A DNA stretch of 37,862 nucleotides from a virus. Positions 6,818 to 16,000 of the stretch are shown piece by piece. The DNA is taken from positions 1 to 37,862 of the IMG/VR virus record IMGVR_UViG_3300017773_000037; one strand, given 5' to 3'. Within the stretch, counting starts at the first letter, position 1; every line of letters starts with the position of its first letter. The position numbers and the translations under genes were made by a program. A model generated the notes under the pieces. It had not been told where the DNA came from. It was given only the letters and a program-made list of their open reading frames with translations, and did no database searches.

Positions 6818-6838
6818 AATCCTGAGTTTAACAGGATT
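6818..6838. repeat. Perfect 7-bp inverted repeat next to the terminator
   Basis: AATCCTG (6818-6824) and CAGGATT (6832-6838) with a 7-nt loop. It sits between the gene stop at 6844 and the terminator stem, so the - strand transcript would end in two consecutive hairpins. There is no T run of its own; an mRNA 3'-end protection role is possible. Confidence 0.6.
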
Positions 6839-6843
6839 CTAGC

Positions 6844-7203
6844 TTAGAAATTGTACTTAGCACCAAGCTTGCCGCCGTAGCTGTTGTTCAAGTCGCCAGT
6901 GATTCCAGCAAGCTCTGCATAGACAGAAACCTTGTCAGAAGCAGCAACTGAACCGCCGATTTTACCGGAGAATTCCATCTCCGAATCCATGCCGTCAACG
7001 GATACGAGGGCAGGCCCTCCCTGCGCGTAGATACTATAGGGACCTTCACTATGCTCAAAGCCCATATGCAGGTCAGTGACGTTGCCTGAATAGTCAGAAC
7101 CGACCCAACCCGCATTAGCCTCTATGTTGACATAGGGGCCTGCAACAGCAGCAGACGCTCCAAATGCAAGAGCACCCGCAGCGCAAGAAAAAGATTTGAT
7201 CAT
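6844..7203 (-). CDS. Small outer-membrane beta-barrel-like protein
   Basis: 119-aa protein. The start is ATG 7203 because the signal peptide begins there (MIKSFSCAAGALAFGASAAVAG, cleavage near residue 22); the upstream in-frame ATG at 7287 lies within a hairpin and gives an implausible leader. The mature chain alternates hydrophobic and polar residues (YVNIEANAGWVGSDY, PYSIYAQGGPALVSV, KVSVYAELAGI) and ends in LGAKYNF, a C-terminal Phe as in outer-membrane proteins recognised by the BAM complex. From memory, close relatives exist in T4-like cyanophages. It is a likely single-gene unit, with its own terminator downstream. Possible roles are altering the host surface or permeability. Confidence 0.75.
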   Translation of the reverse strand: MIKSFSCAAGALAFGASAAVAGPYVNIEANAGWVGSDYSGNVTDLHMGFEHSEGPYSIYAQGGPALVSVDGMDSEMEFSGKIGGSVAASDKVSVYAELAGITGDLNNSYGGKLGAKYNF

Positions 7204-7262
7204 GAAACTAAGCAAAACCAACCTGAGTCTACTTGCCCTGACCCCTAGGCAGCTTCCTTCTA

Positions 7263-7307
7263 TGGGACGGTTTAGAATGCGTCCCATTGCCCTGGCGGGT
7301 TTTTTTT
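7263..7307. repeat. 7-bp stem hairpin upstream of the OM protein, plus T8 run
   Basis: TGGGACG (7263-7269) pairs perfectly with CGTCCCA (7280-7286), loop of ten. On the + strand it is followed after 13 bases by eight T (7300-7307), itself preceded by a weak CCC/GGG mini-hairpin. It could be a + strand terminator, but there is no + strand gene to the left that needs one. On the - strand the hairpin would lie in the 5' region of the OM protein mRNA. Function undecided. Confidence 0.45.
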
Positions 7308-7350
7308 GGCTGGCTCTTAACGAATTCAGTTTCAGACGATGAGTTTTTCA

Positions 7351-7659
7351 CTATACGATTGTCCAAGTGCTTGTAGCACCAACCGTGACTGTAACGCCAG
7401 AATTGACTGTAATGGGGCCTGCACTCATGGCGTTTTTATTGGACGTCACTGTGTAATTGTTTGAAATTGTCTGCGAGTTTTCGTAGATGCAATCGTCAGC
7501 AACAGTACCCCCGCCGCCTGCAATTTCAGCTACAGAATTGTCGTCTTTTTTAGTAAAAACAACGCCTGTGTCTGTTCTGATGGCAAGTTCGCCAACAACT
7601 AAATCTGAGGCGCTTGGGTCTGAACCGCTTGCGCGTTTGTGCTTAATTGTGTTTGCCAT
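7351..7659 (-). CDS. Tail-fibre-like protein, last gene of the virion operon
   Basis: 102-aa protein. The N-terminal block (residues 1-40: MANTIKHKRASGSDPSASDL, GELAIRTDTGVVF) is of the type found at the start of phage fibre proteins and recurs in modified form in the 502-aa fibre upstream. The C-terminal block GPITVNSGVTVTVGATSTW closely resembles GPITVNTGVSLTIPANTR in the fibre gene at 12446, so a shared terminal module is present. The short length suggests a small fibre or collar-decoration subunit. Confidence 0.65.
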   Translation of the reverse strand: MANTIKHKRASGSDPSASDLVVGELAIRTDTGVVFTKKDDNSVAEIAGGGGTVADDCIYENSQTISNNYTVTSNKNAMSAGPITVNSGVTVTVGATSTWTIV

Positions 7660-7671
7660 CAGTCGCTCCGA

Positions 7672-9180
7672 TCAATACGTTCCGCCATCGACAACGTAAG
7701 AACTAGCGGTCCCGTTGGCGATGAACGTGATCAGATCAGATAACGCAACCTGTTTCATAGTGCCTGCATCGTTCATCACCATGCGATCAGCAGTTGCAAG
7801 CGTCGTTGAAGTCGCAGCCGTTCCACCGTCAATAATGTTTAGCTCGGTGGTGGTAACTGTTGCTCCATCAAGAATGTTCAGCTCAGCAGCGGTAGATGTA
7901 ACCCCGTCAAGGATATTTAGCTCAGCGGTTGTAACCGTTGCGCCATCAAGGATTGCAACCTCTGTGGAAGCAAGCGCGGCAAGAGCGGCTGACGCTCCAG
8001 ATTGGCAACTTGAGAGGTTTGTTAGATCAGCTGCAAGCGTTTGAGCCCCGATACTGGTCCGAGCAGTTGCACCAGTCTCAAGAACGAAGTTGCTGCCATC
8101 GCCAACAATAAAACCGCCATTTGTTACGGCAAGGCCGGCAACATCAGCGAGCTGTTGGTCGTAAGCCTGAACATTTGTACCGATGGCCAACCCGAGAGCA
8201 GTTCGAGCGGCGGATGCAGAAGTTGCACCCGTACCACCATCACCAACCGCAAGCGTTCCTGTAATGCTTGAAGCATCCAGCTTTAGCGCAAGCTCGGCTG
8301 ACTCAATAACGAGGCCGCCGTTTGATTTCAGGTCAGCAGATATTGTGCTTCCAGATTTCTGTAGGCCATCGCCTGTTGTGATTGCACCTGCGCCAGAGAA
8401 TTGAGTGAAACTCAGAGCGGTTGTACCAACCGTGATTGTTCCGTCAGTGGTCAGGACAAAGCCCTGATCCGCTCCAACAGTGCCCTGTTCAACAAAGACA
8501 AACGCACCAGAAGTTACTTCGCTATCGGCGTCAAAATCACTGGAGCGTGCCCAAGTGCCGGACTTGCAGTCGTAAATGCCGTTTTGTGATCCAGTGGACT
8601 GGTTTTTAACCAGAACACGCTCATCAGCAGAAACAGCAATGCCGTCAATGGTTTGCGTACCAGACAGCGTAATGTTTGCCGTGGTGGCAACTTTGACCGA
8701 GTCTTTAACGTCGAGTCCCGTCTTGAGCGCATCCGTATATGCTTTGGTCGCTACATCCTGCGCGGAAACCGGGTCGGCAACATTGGTAAGCCTGTTCGAG
8801 TTAATGTCGATGTTGGCCGTTGGGGCCGCCATCTGATCCAGACGGTTAACCCGAACACCAGTGTCGAAATCACTGATTTTTGTATGGGCAATGCTTGGTA
8901 TATCAGCAGCAACTAACGACCTAAATGTTGGGTTTGCATCAGACCCTGTTGTTGGCCCAGCCAAAACAAGGTTTGCACCTTTGGCGTCGGTCTTGGAGAT
9001 GAACGCACCACTTCCGCCCAAAGTGATGATACTGGTGCTGACCCCCGAGCCATTGTCACCGAAGCCGTAATAGAGTTTTAGGTCTGACTCATTAAAAGCT
9101 AGTTCCGAACTAGCGAGCGAAGAAGGAGCCCCATCTGCGCCCGAGGCGGCCCTTTTCTTGATGCGTAGGGTGTTTGCCAT
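7672..9180 (-). CDS. Large tail fibre protein
   Basis: 502-aa fibre subunit, the second largest tip/fibre protein after J. The N-terminus MANTLRIKKRAASGADGAPS is related to that of the 102-aa neighbour. It contains segments typical of marine phage fibres (FISKTDAKGANLVLAGPTTG; DERVLVKNQSTGSQNGIYDC) and near the C-terminus a 13-residue tandem repeat of the ILDGATVTTAELN type (about three and a half copies). A beta-rich, trimeric shaft is the likely structure, with host recognition at the distal end. Repeat number is a plausible source of host-range variation. Confidence 0.8.
   Translation of the reverse strand: MANTLRIKKRAASGADGAPSSLASSELAFNESDLKLYYGFGDNGSGVSTSIITLGGSGAFISKTDAKGANLVLAGPTTGSDANPTFRSLVAADIPSIAHTKISDFDTGVRVNRLDQMAAPTANIDINSNRLTNVADPVSAQDVATKAYTDALKTGLDVKDSVKVATTANITLSGTQTIDGIAVSADERVLVKNQSTGSQNGIYDCKSGTWARSSDFDADSEVTSGAFVFVEQGTVGADQGFVLTTDGTITVGTTALSFTQFSGAGAITTGDGLQKSGSTISADLKSNGGLVIESAELALKLDASSITGTLAVGDGGTGATSASAARTALGLAIGTNVQAYDQQLADVAGLAVTNGGFIVGDGSNFVLETGATARTSIGAQTLAADLTNLSSCQSGASAALAALASTEVAILDGATVTTAELNILDGVTSTAAELNILDGATVTTTELNIIDGGTAATSTTLATADRMVMNDAGTMKQVALSDLITFIANGTASSYVVDGGTY
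7823..7967 (-). repeat. 39-bp (13-aa) tandem repeat in the tail fibre gene
   Basis: Three full and one partial copies of a 39-bp unit encoding ILDG(A/V)T(V/S)T(T/A)(A/T)ELN. Copies differ at several third positions, so the duplication is not recent. Coordinates are approximate at both ends. Confidence 0.75.
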
Positions 9181-9183
9181 GGC

Positions 9184-9417
9184 TTAGAAGTTTCCGCCCT
9201 CTACTAGGGACAGTTTAGTGGTGGTCGTGTCCGCCTTAAACTCCCCAGCTGATGAGTCGTAATAGACGATACTACTCTCTACCTTAGCGTCCCCATTGAA
9301 AACAAAACCAGCTGAAGCTGGGCCTTGCGGACCTGTGGTTGTGATCGAAACGGTGTTTGTCGTCGTGTCTTCGACAACTGTGGTCTTACCGTCTGTAGTG
9401 ACGTTGACTGCTGTCAT
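9184..9417 (-). CDS. Small fibre-associated protein
   Basis: 77-aa Thr/Val-rich protein. The short collagen-like start TTTGPQGPASAGFVFNGDAK and the TNTVSITTTGP strand pattern resemble the neck or attachment part of fibre proteins. It lies 3 bp upstream of the 502-aa fibre and shares ATGA with the gene before, so it may be an attachment adaptor for that fibre. No family is firmly recognised. Confidence 0.6.
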   Translation of the reverse strand: MTAVNVTTDGKTTVVEDTTTNTVSITTTGPQGPASAGFVFNGDAKVESSIVYYDSSAGEFKADTTTTKLSLVEGGNF

Positions 9418-9755
9418 GGTTCCGTATAGCCCTCAGACACAAAAATAATACCCTCTAGGTAATACTCGCGCAATTCGCTTCCGTTTTCGAGGAGCACGTC
9501 GTAATACAGCTCATCTATGAACGTTGCCGTCTGAGCGTCCGTCAGGCTGATTGTGATCTTGCCGTTGGCTCGGTCTGTGTAAGCGACTGTGAAATCCGCG
9601 TATTTAGTAGCTCGCGCCTTGTCCCATGCTTGCGCGTAGGCCGTAAAGCCGGTGAGGTTTATAGCTGCGTCGCTGCTGTCCTTAAATTGCAGGATCACGC
9701 TCCAGTCAGCTCGCCGCTGAAGCACAAAATTATACGTCCCAGGGTTGACAGCCAT
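9414..9755 (-). CDS. Beta-rich tail accessory protein (BppU-like N-terminal domain type)
   Basis: 113-aa protein. NFVLQRRADWSVILQFKDSS followed by LTGFTAYAQAW...KITISLTDAQTATF and YYDVLLENGSELREYYLEG is the pattern of the small immunoglobulin-like domain seen in baseplate/fibre upper proteins. It is coupled by ATGA to the 77-aa gene. A structural role in joining fibres to the tail tip is the likely function; identity is uncertain. Confidence 0.55.
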   Translation of the reverse strand: MAVNPGTYNFVLQRRADWSVILQFKDSSDAAINLTGFTAYAQAWDKARATKYADFTVAYTDRANGKITISLTDAQTATFIDELYYDVLLENGSELREYYLEGIIFVSEGYTEP

Positions 9756-9810
9756 AAAACATCTCCTGAGCCCAAACTACTTAAAAACAGTCTAGCTGGA
9801 ACAGATCGCT

Positions 9811-10218
9811 CTAGCCCAATGCAGTTTTGATCTCAGCCGTTGTTGTTGCGGCATCAATGCTCGTCTGCATCGTGGCGTATTTGGTGCGGATGGTTGCTCT
9901 GGCCGCTTCAGCAGCGTCAGTATCCGAACCAGGGATCTGTTTGGAAATCAGCTCATCATGCGGAGCAAATTCAGCTGTCCGCTTGGTGCGACGTAAATCG
10001 TGGCCAACAGCTTTTGATTTGGTGAGATCTTCGACCACTGTTGCCCCGGTTTTTACCCAAGCATTGCGGAATGTGCGATCTGTTGGGATCACCTCATCTT
10101 CGACAATCTCGTAATCAGTGAGACCAAGCTGTGCAGGAAGGTCTTCAACAGGAACCTCGCCTGTGGGGATGACGACTGAAACAATGCCGTCGGAATTGGT
10201 GTAGATAATTTTGCTCAT
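9811..10218 (-). CDS. Fibre partner protein, third of three
   Basis: 135-aa protein: beta-strand N-terminus (SKIIYTNSDGIVSVVIPTGE) and helical C-terminus (AEAARATIRTKYATMQTSID). DRTFRNAWVKTG in the middle is a motif common in phage tail accessory proteins. It follows the fibre gene at 10222 by 3 bp, repeating the fibre-then-partner order of the two preceding pairs. It is likely a fibre-assembly chaperone or fibre-bound subunit. Confidence 0.6.
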   Translation of the reverse strand: MSKIIYTNSDGIVSVVIPTGEVPVEDLPAQLGLTDYEIVEDEVIPTDRTFRNAWVKTGATVVEDLTKSKAVGHDLRRTKRTAEFAPHDELISKQIPGSDTDAAEAARATIRTKYATMQTSIDAATTTAEIKTALG

Positions 10219-10221
10219 GGA

Positions 10222-10668
10222 TCAATCTCCGAAAACAGCAACATGATTATATGGTCGGTCTTGGACATTTGCCGAATTTGTTGTTTGGATTCTCATAGCA
10301 GAAGTTGTTGGTGCAGCTACGTCAAAATTTGGGCAAATTGATTGATTTGCCGTATTGCTTAAACCGCTTGTTCCAGTGCAAATATAGTTTGCATCACTCA
10401 TTGCCGCAGTAAAGGTAATTGTGTAGTCGCCCGTTCCGTTGTCAGTAAGTGAAGCAACGTTATAGCTGGCCCTAATCGCAACCGTTCCAGTGCCGTTGAA
10501 GTTGATCCAAGCCTTAGCGCGACCTGAAGCAATCTCTGCTGGGGTGCTGTTGCTATTGCCTGAGCTATCTGCCAGCGTGGTGATTCTTACTTTGCCGGAA
10601 GTGTCAACATCAAGGCCGCCAGATGCGGTGCTTGTGTTCTCAATGCGATTGCATTTCAGCGTACTCAT
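10222..10668 (-). CDS. Tail fibre / receptor-binding-type protein C
   Basis: 148-aa protein: short N-terminal attachment segment (MSTLKCNRIENTSTASGGLD), linker, then a compact beta domain (AWINFNGTGTVAIRASYNVA, GTGDYTITFTAAMSDANYIC) of a type frequent at the tips of cyanophage and marine phage fibres. The start shares ATGA with the preceding partner gene. Expected to be displayed on the tail and to contact the host surface. Confidence 0.7.
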   Translation of the reverse strand: MSTLKCNRIENTSTASGGLDVDTSGKVRITTLADSSGNSNSTPAEIASGRAKAWINFNGTGTVAIRASYNVASLTDNGTGDYTITFTAAMSDANYICTGTSGLSNTANQSICPNFDVAAPTTSAMRIQTTNSANVQDRPYNHVAVFGD

Positions 10669-10991
10669 GATGCACCTCCGGGCTTAGTAGGCCAGACAGG
10701 ATTGGCTGGGTCAGATGTGTTCGCAGGTAGATCCCGCAAGGCTTGACGCCATAATTTCATGTCGTCAGTAAGTGTTGCGTCAGACAACGCTAGATAGTCA
10801 GTCTCGGCAAGTAACTGATTCCGTTTGGTGCGTAGGTTCGCCAGTGCTTGTTCAGCTGCAACCTCAACAGCAGCAGCATCAACAGCCGACTGATCAAGAG
10901 TTACCTGATTGCCGTCAGCATCAAACGCTCCAGTGCCATCATCGATAGTGACAACGTTTGAATAAGCCCGATAAATAGCAGAATGGTTCAT
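10665..10991 (-). CDS. Tail fibre assembly / chaperone-like protein B
   Basis: 108-aa protein. The C-terminal half RTKRNQLLAETDYLALSDAT followed by WRQALRDLPANTSDPANPVW and PTKPGG is the hallmark of phage tail-assembly-chaperone (Phage_tail_APC / DUF4376-like) proteins encoded next to fibres. ATGA overlaps on both sides couple it to fibre B (upstream) and fibre C (downstream). Confidence 0.75.
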   Translation of the reverse strand: MNHSAIYRAYSNVVTIDDGTGAFDADGNQVTLDQSAVDAAAVEVAAEQALANLRTKRNQLLAETDYLALSDATLTDDMKLWRQALRDLPANTSDPANPVWPTKPGGAS

Positions 10992-11572
10992 GCCGCCACC
11001 TCCATCACAGTAATAGACGATAAAGCTCTAGAGTAAAGATCGTTATCTGTGTCCGTACCGGATCGATTAATGTAGGAAGTAAAACTGCTTTGAGCTTTAA
11101 GTTGCAACTTATAAGTGACTTGAGACGTAGTAGCGGGTGAATCTAAAAACTCAAATCCAAAAGAGTGTAATTGGATTGTTGGCACTGAGTAATTAGAAAC
11201 AGTTGACCTAACCCTGCTTCCAGCAGTATCGCCAATTGCCACATTGGTGCTGTCTCTGACCAAATTGACATACCAACCGCTACCAGCACTTGTTCCTCCT
11301 ATGACGGAAAACAAAGCCAAAACTTTGCTTGATGCACTGCTCGGCGTAATGTTTACGCTAAGACCTGTTATGTCTACAAAACTTGCTGACGACGACGTGC
11401 TGAACGCATCGGTCTTAACTGCCTGAAGAACCTGTAAAATGTTGCCAGCACGCTCCAACCGATCAACCGTGCCAGCACCCGGCAAACTTAGGTTTACGTC
11501 ACCGCCTGTAACGGCTGCTGGAACATCCAGTTCAACCGATCCAGATGTGGCCCCGTTCAGCTTAATACTCAT
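10988..11572 (-). CDS. Tail fibre protein B
   Basis: 194-aa protein: N-terminal segment MSIKLNGATSGSVELDVPAA...VNLSLPGAGTVDRL, common in marine phage fibres, then a beta-sandwich-like C-terminus (VDITGLSVNITPSSASSKVL, SRALSSITVMEV). ATGA overlaps with both neighbours. It is likely trimeric and surface-exposed, one of several alternative or co-displayed fibres. Confidence 0.7.
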   Translation of the reverse strand: MSIKLNGATSGSVELDVPAAVTGGDVNLSLPGAGTVDRLERAGNILQVLQAVKTDAFSTSSSASFVDITGLSVNITPSSASSKVLALFSVIGGTSAGSGWYVNLVRDSTNVAIGDTAGSRVRSTVSNYSVPTIQLHSFGFEFLDSPATTSQVTYKLQLKAQSSFTSYINRSGTDTDNDLYSRALSSITVMEVAA

Positions 11573-11886
11573 GCTGCACCTCCGGTTTTAGGATATTTAG
11601 CCTTCACGGCGTCACAAGCTGCGTAATACTCATCAAGTTTAGCTGAATCACCTTTGCTGGCCCAATAGAGGCCATCGGCAAGATCAGCGACTGATGGATA
11701 CTCAGGTGCGCGTTTAGCCTTGTATTTCTGTTCCTGGCATAAAACCCAAGCAGCTTCAAGCTCTGCATCTGTTGGCTGGGCATCAGGCCCGCTCCACTCA
11801 GTGATGGTATGTGGTGGTACGGACTGGGTGAGCTTGTAGGCATTGGCATTTAAGCCAAGTTGATTGATAGCAGCGTTAATGTCCAT
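11569..11886 (-). CDS. Fibre partner protein A (XkdW-like)
   Basis: 105-aa protein starting at ATG 11886, which has AAGGAGG correctly spaced upstream; a TTG two codons earlier is also in frame. The N-terminal part INQLGLNANAYKLTQSVPPH and TITEWSGPDAQPTDAELEAAW resemble the small XkdW-type proteins found with fibres. The C-terminus ends PKTGGAA, similar to PTKPGGAS of partner B. It follows fibre A directly. Confidence 0.65.
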   Translation of the reverse strand: MDINAAINQLGLNANAYKLTQSVPPHTITEWSGPDAQPTDAELEAAWVLCQEQKYKAKRAPEYPSVADLADGLYWASKGDSAKLDEYYAACDAVKAKYPKTGGAA

Positions 11887-11888
11887 GA

Positions 11889-12443
11889 TCAAGCCTCCTT
11901 GTAGATTTCAACGGTGGTGTAAATAGAGTTATACCCAGAGACGCCAGCAGAATTTCCAAAGCTTTCGCTACCGCCACTATTGGTACATTGATGCTGTATT
12001 TCAAACGCTTTGGTTCCTGTAATAGAAATCCGTACTGATCCGAATGATTTGGTTGACCCTTGGTAAGAAACAGCTGAGAATTGAGAAGAACCTGTCCCAA
12101 CTGTTGTGCCATCAGTAGCGTTTTGCAAAACCGAAATATGGCCGCCACAATTGTAAGCAGGAGCAAACCACCTAATTAGATAATTACCCGCGCCTAAAGT
12201 GAATTGATTGGAACTAATTGAGACAATACCGTCAGCATCAGTAATTTCAGTGTTTAGATCTCGTATCCGCCAAGCTCCACTACTAAACGTTCCTCCAGCC
12301 GCATTGTATGCCTTTTGATCGCAAATCACTGCATAGCTGACAAATGTTTTGGTGCCCAGCTCTGCTGCAGTAATGCTGTCATCGGGTAAGCCACCAGCCG
12401 AGACGCCAGTAATTGTTCCTGAACCGTTGATCGTGATTGCCAT
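11889..12443 (-). CDS. Tail fibre protein A
   Basis: 184-aa protein: N-terminus MAITINGSGTITGVSAGG-LPDDSITAAELG is a standard fibre attachment segment in cyanophages and pelagic phages. A C1q-like jelly-roll candidate follows (FTLGAGNYLIRWFAPAYNCG, SVRISITGTKAFEIQHQC, YTTVEIYKEA). A receptor-binding role is likely. Confidence 0.7.
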   Translation of the reverse strand: MAITINGSGTITGVSAGGLPDDSITAAELGTKTFVSYAVICDQKAYNAAGGTFSSGAWRIRDLNTEITDADGIVSISSNQFTLGAGNYLIRWFAPAYNCGGHISVLQNATDGTTVGTGSSQFSAVSYQGSTKSFGSVRISITGTKAFEIQHQCTNSGGSESFGNSAGVSGYNSIYTTVEIYKEA

Positions 12444-12445
12444 AA

Positions 12446-13015
12446 CTAGGAGATGACGAGGCGTGTATTAGCGGGAATCGTCAACGACACCCCTGTGTTC
12501 ACTGTAATTGGCCCCACAGCATGGAAGCCACGGCTTGCAGTCAGTGTAGTGTTGCTTGAAACGATGAGCTTGTTTTCATAAAATACCTCATCAAAAGACG
12601 CACCACCAAGGCTGCCCCAAGCGCCACCGGCATATCCTTCAAATCCTGCGGCGTCGCTGTTATACCGGATGTCTCCATTGGTAGGCGACCCAGGCCGCTG
12701 GGCTACCGTTCCAACCGGCAGCTGTAATGCCGTTGTGGTATTCAGAACCACGTCACCCGTAAAGGTCGCCCCAGCCAGCAGAGCTGAACCGAAATTTGTC
12801 AGGCTGTAATCACCAACCGTGATCCAAGCGTTATTGGCTGCATTCCGAATCTTGAGCAGCGTTGCATTCGTGTCAGCCCACCACTGGTACGCATAAGTCG
12901 TACTGGGTTCAGAAGCTGAGCTGTTGTTGCTGACAATTGCTGCCAGCGCATTATTCAAATCACTACGAACCGCACTGCCCGTGGCATTTGCAATTACATA
13001 GTCGTGCGTTGCCAC
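12446..13015 (-). CDS. Tail fibre-like protein following J
   Basis: 189-aa protein. PTTYAYQWWAD-type start (EPSTTYAYQWWADTNATLLK, IRNAANNAWITVGDY) followed by TVAQRPGSPTNGDIRYNSDA, a motif widespread in phage fibres. The C-terminal GPITVNTGVSLTIPANTRLV module is shared with the 102-aa protein at 7351. It lies 24 bp after J and probably attaches to it. Confidence 0.7.
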   Translation of the reverse strand: MATHDYVIANATGSAVRSDLNNALAAIVSNNSSASEPSTTYAYQWWADTNATLLKIRNAANNAWITVGDYSLTNFGSALLAGATFTGDVVLNTTTALQLPVGTVAQRPGSPTNGDIRYNSDAAGFEGYAGGAWGSLGGASFDEVFYENKLIVSSNTTLTASRGFHAVGPITVNTGVSLTIPANTRLVIS

Positions 13016-13039
13016 AAACTCAGGTCAACTGTTTCGATT

Positions 13040-16000
13040 TTAGCCTAACTTGCCGAACCCCACCGCGCTGTAGTTGAAGTTTCGGTCAACACCACTATTG
13101 GACGAATTGAAAAACGCCACGCTGAACCCAGTTGCAGAAACACTCGACAGCGTGAAATAATCACCGCTTTGCATGTTTTGGGCCGTAATACCTACCGCTG
13201 GCAGCTTGGTGTTGCTGCCCAGGATGCTTGACGTTCCAACAAAAAACGGGTTGGTAAACGTCACTGCCTTGGTTCCTGTTCCGCTAGCGATGACAGCCTC
13301 GCTTTGCTCAGTGCGTCGATCAAGTTGAGCGACATACCCAAGCTCATCAACCAAGATGTTTTGAGACGTGTTGCTTGACTCAAGCTCGGCCTTGAATTGA
13401 AAACCACGGCCTTTAAAACTACCGTTAGCAAACTCGTTCCAGATCCCATAAGTTGGGGAACTTGACGGGTTGTCGTTGGTCTTTCGCACGTAAAGCTTGG
13501 CGTTAACTTGATCAACCTCGCTCCCGTCAAACTCATCCCATGAATCGATGTTTGCTGTTCGAGAATCGATCAGATCGGTGGGGTAAATGCCACGAGTGAT
13601 GAAACGCCTAGTCAGCTCAAGAGCAAACACACCTCCTAGATCAAGCGTGTTTGCAAATTGATATTCAGCACTGGTCAACACGTTCCCGCTGCCGTCCGAA
13701 TTAATAATCAGTGCGTCATAGGTTGCGTCATAAGCGCAATCAGTCTTGGTTCCTCCAAACGGTGGTGAATCCTGATCTTCTCTCCGCGCCTCTAGTACCA
13801 GTTTTCCTTGTGGGTCAGGCAGATCAATGATGACGCTTGTTGCTGCTGAACTTTGACGCCCGCCGTCATCCGCAAACTTAACCAGAACCTCGCCTTCAAC
13901 CAGTGGGATCTTTGCGCTAGTCGAACTGCCAGCTACGGCCTTGATCAGATCGACAGAATTTGACCACGTTCCAGAGCCATCAGTCTTGCTCGAATGCTTG
14001 ATATGAACGGTGCCGCCGTGTCTCACGTCAACATCAACAGTTTCAGTCCAACGCAACGTGCCTTCTTTGTCGCTGGTGGCCTCAAACGTTAGCTCTTGCA
14101 CATTGGCTGGAACAGCAGTCTTTCCGACAGCCGTGAAGCTCAATGAGGCGAAATCGTTTGATTGCCGTCCCAATGAGCCAATAGCAAAAATCTGAATTGC
14201 ATAAGTTGCGGCTCTTGCATCCAAGATCTCGTAATCAGTTGAAGTGACGACAGTGTCAACAAAGTTGTCGCTATCCGCTCGATAACGAACTTTGTATTGG
14301 GGCGCTCCCTTAACAGCTGACCAAGAAACAATAATCTTGACTTTTGCTTGGTCGTTGTTGACATAAAACTTTTCAACTGCTTGTAGGTTAAGCGGTGGCT
14401 CAGGGATTGGACTAAGCGTTGTAATTGATCGATCTGAAAGCGTTTCCCCGCGCTCAATATGTGCGTACTTGCTTGCGTTGTACTTCAGACCCGTAATTGC
14501 ATATACGTTGCCTTCGCTTTCAGCAACTGACAACACCCGGTATTGCTGCGTTTCGACCGCATCGGTTTGAATAATCCAAACACTGTTGACGTTTGGTGTT
14601 GTCGTCCAATCGCCATTGACAGTAATCACAGCACCATCGCGTGAACTTATTGTCTTGGCCTCTAACGTTCCATCCGGCAGCATCACGCTCAACGTTGCAT
14701 CACTGCTAGGTAAGTTTGTTTCATCATCAACCGTGACTGTATTGGTCCCAGATGCAGCAATCCTTCCGCCGTAGCGAACACCAGCTCTAACAGGATCTTG
14801 AACATCAATCACCGCCCCAGGGCGCACCAGAACGCCTGCATCAATAGACGCAGCAAAGCTGATCACCTCAGTTTCGTTTTGCTCAGAAAACAAGATCCAC
14901 GAACCAAGCCGGTGAGCCTGGCCGCGTGACGTACAAGCAAACGCCTTTACCTGCGTTGCCACCCAGCCATATTTAGCAATGGCATCACGGTCTTCAACTA
15001 GCTCGTAATTCTGCTCTCTTGTCTCAAGATCTAAATAGCTAACGATTGCAACCGTGTGGCGTGTCTTTATGTCAGACCCTGCGTAGCTAAAGCCATCTTC
15101 TGTTACGTTGGCGCGGTTAAATAGATACGTTGAATCAGTTGGTCGATCCTGCGAAATCGTTAACGATCCAACTGACCAGAACGGCTGCGAGCGCATAACG
15201 CTGCATAGATCGTTCACTAATTTATAGGCTTCATATTGATTTTGGATCAGGACGTTACAAGAGAAACGCGCTTCTTGTCCGCCTTCCCCGTCATCAACCA
15301 GCTCGTTTGCGTGTGCACTAGCGGCAAGAAACGCAAACTTATCTAGCTGTGCTTCCGCAACGTGATCACCAAATCCATACCGCTTGTTGATCAAGAGGTC
15401 ATACAAAATCCAAGCAGGGCAGGTTGTCCATTGCGCCGCTCCAAATGTCCCGGTCCAAACCCCGCTATAAGTCAGCCTGCCTGTTTCACCGTCAACAGTT
15501 GCATTATTTGGGATCTTGATTTTAATTCCACGGATTCGATAGGACCGAGGAGGAATGTTGGAAAACTGTTCAGCAGAAAAACGGACAGCAGATAACGCGC
15601 TGTTTGGATAGCGTAGTTTTTTGCGAATAATTTCTGAATACGAGGACCAGAAAGAAGAGCGCACGTTTTGGTCTGTGCTGTCTGCGGTTGTTCTGACAAC
15701 GCGAATATCAACAGGAAAATCTCCGTCTAAATCAATTAAATAATCACGTTCGTATTTATCTGCTGTTCGTCCAGAAATGGTGCGGTCTCCGCCAATCGTT
15801 GTAAAGCCACCACCGTTGTATTGAACTTGAAGTTGATGGTTTACGCTGCTGCCAAGAATATCGCCTTGATCATTACTGCTTTCAAGTCGTGGAACTGAGA
15901 TCGTAAAGCGTACAGAATCAACGTTTGTATTAGTAATTTGCCGAGTTACTGTATTTGTGTCTTCAAGATCAACATTAACGCTAACAATGTTTTCCGCATC

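Noticed and set aside
7715-8404. Several + strand frames of 73-109 aa
   Set aside because: All opposite the 502-aa fibre gene; repetitive because the fibre itself is repetitive.
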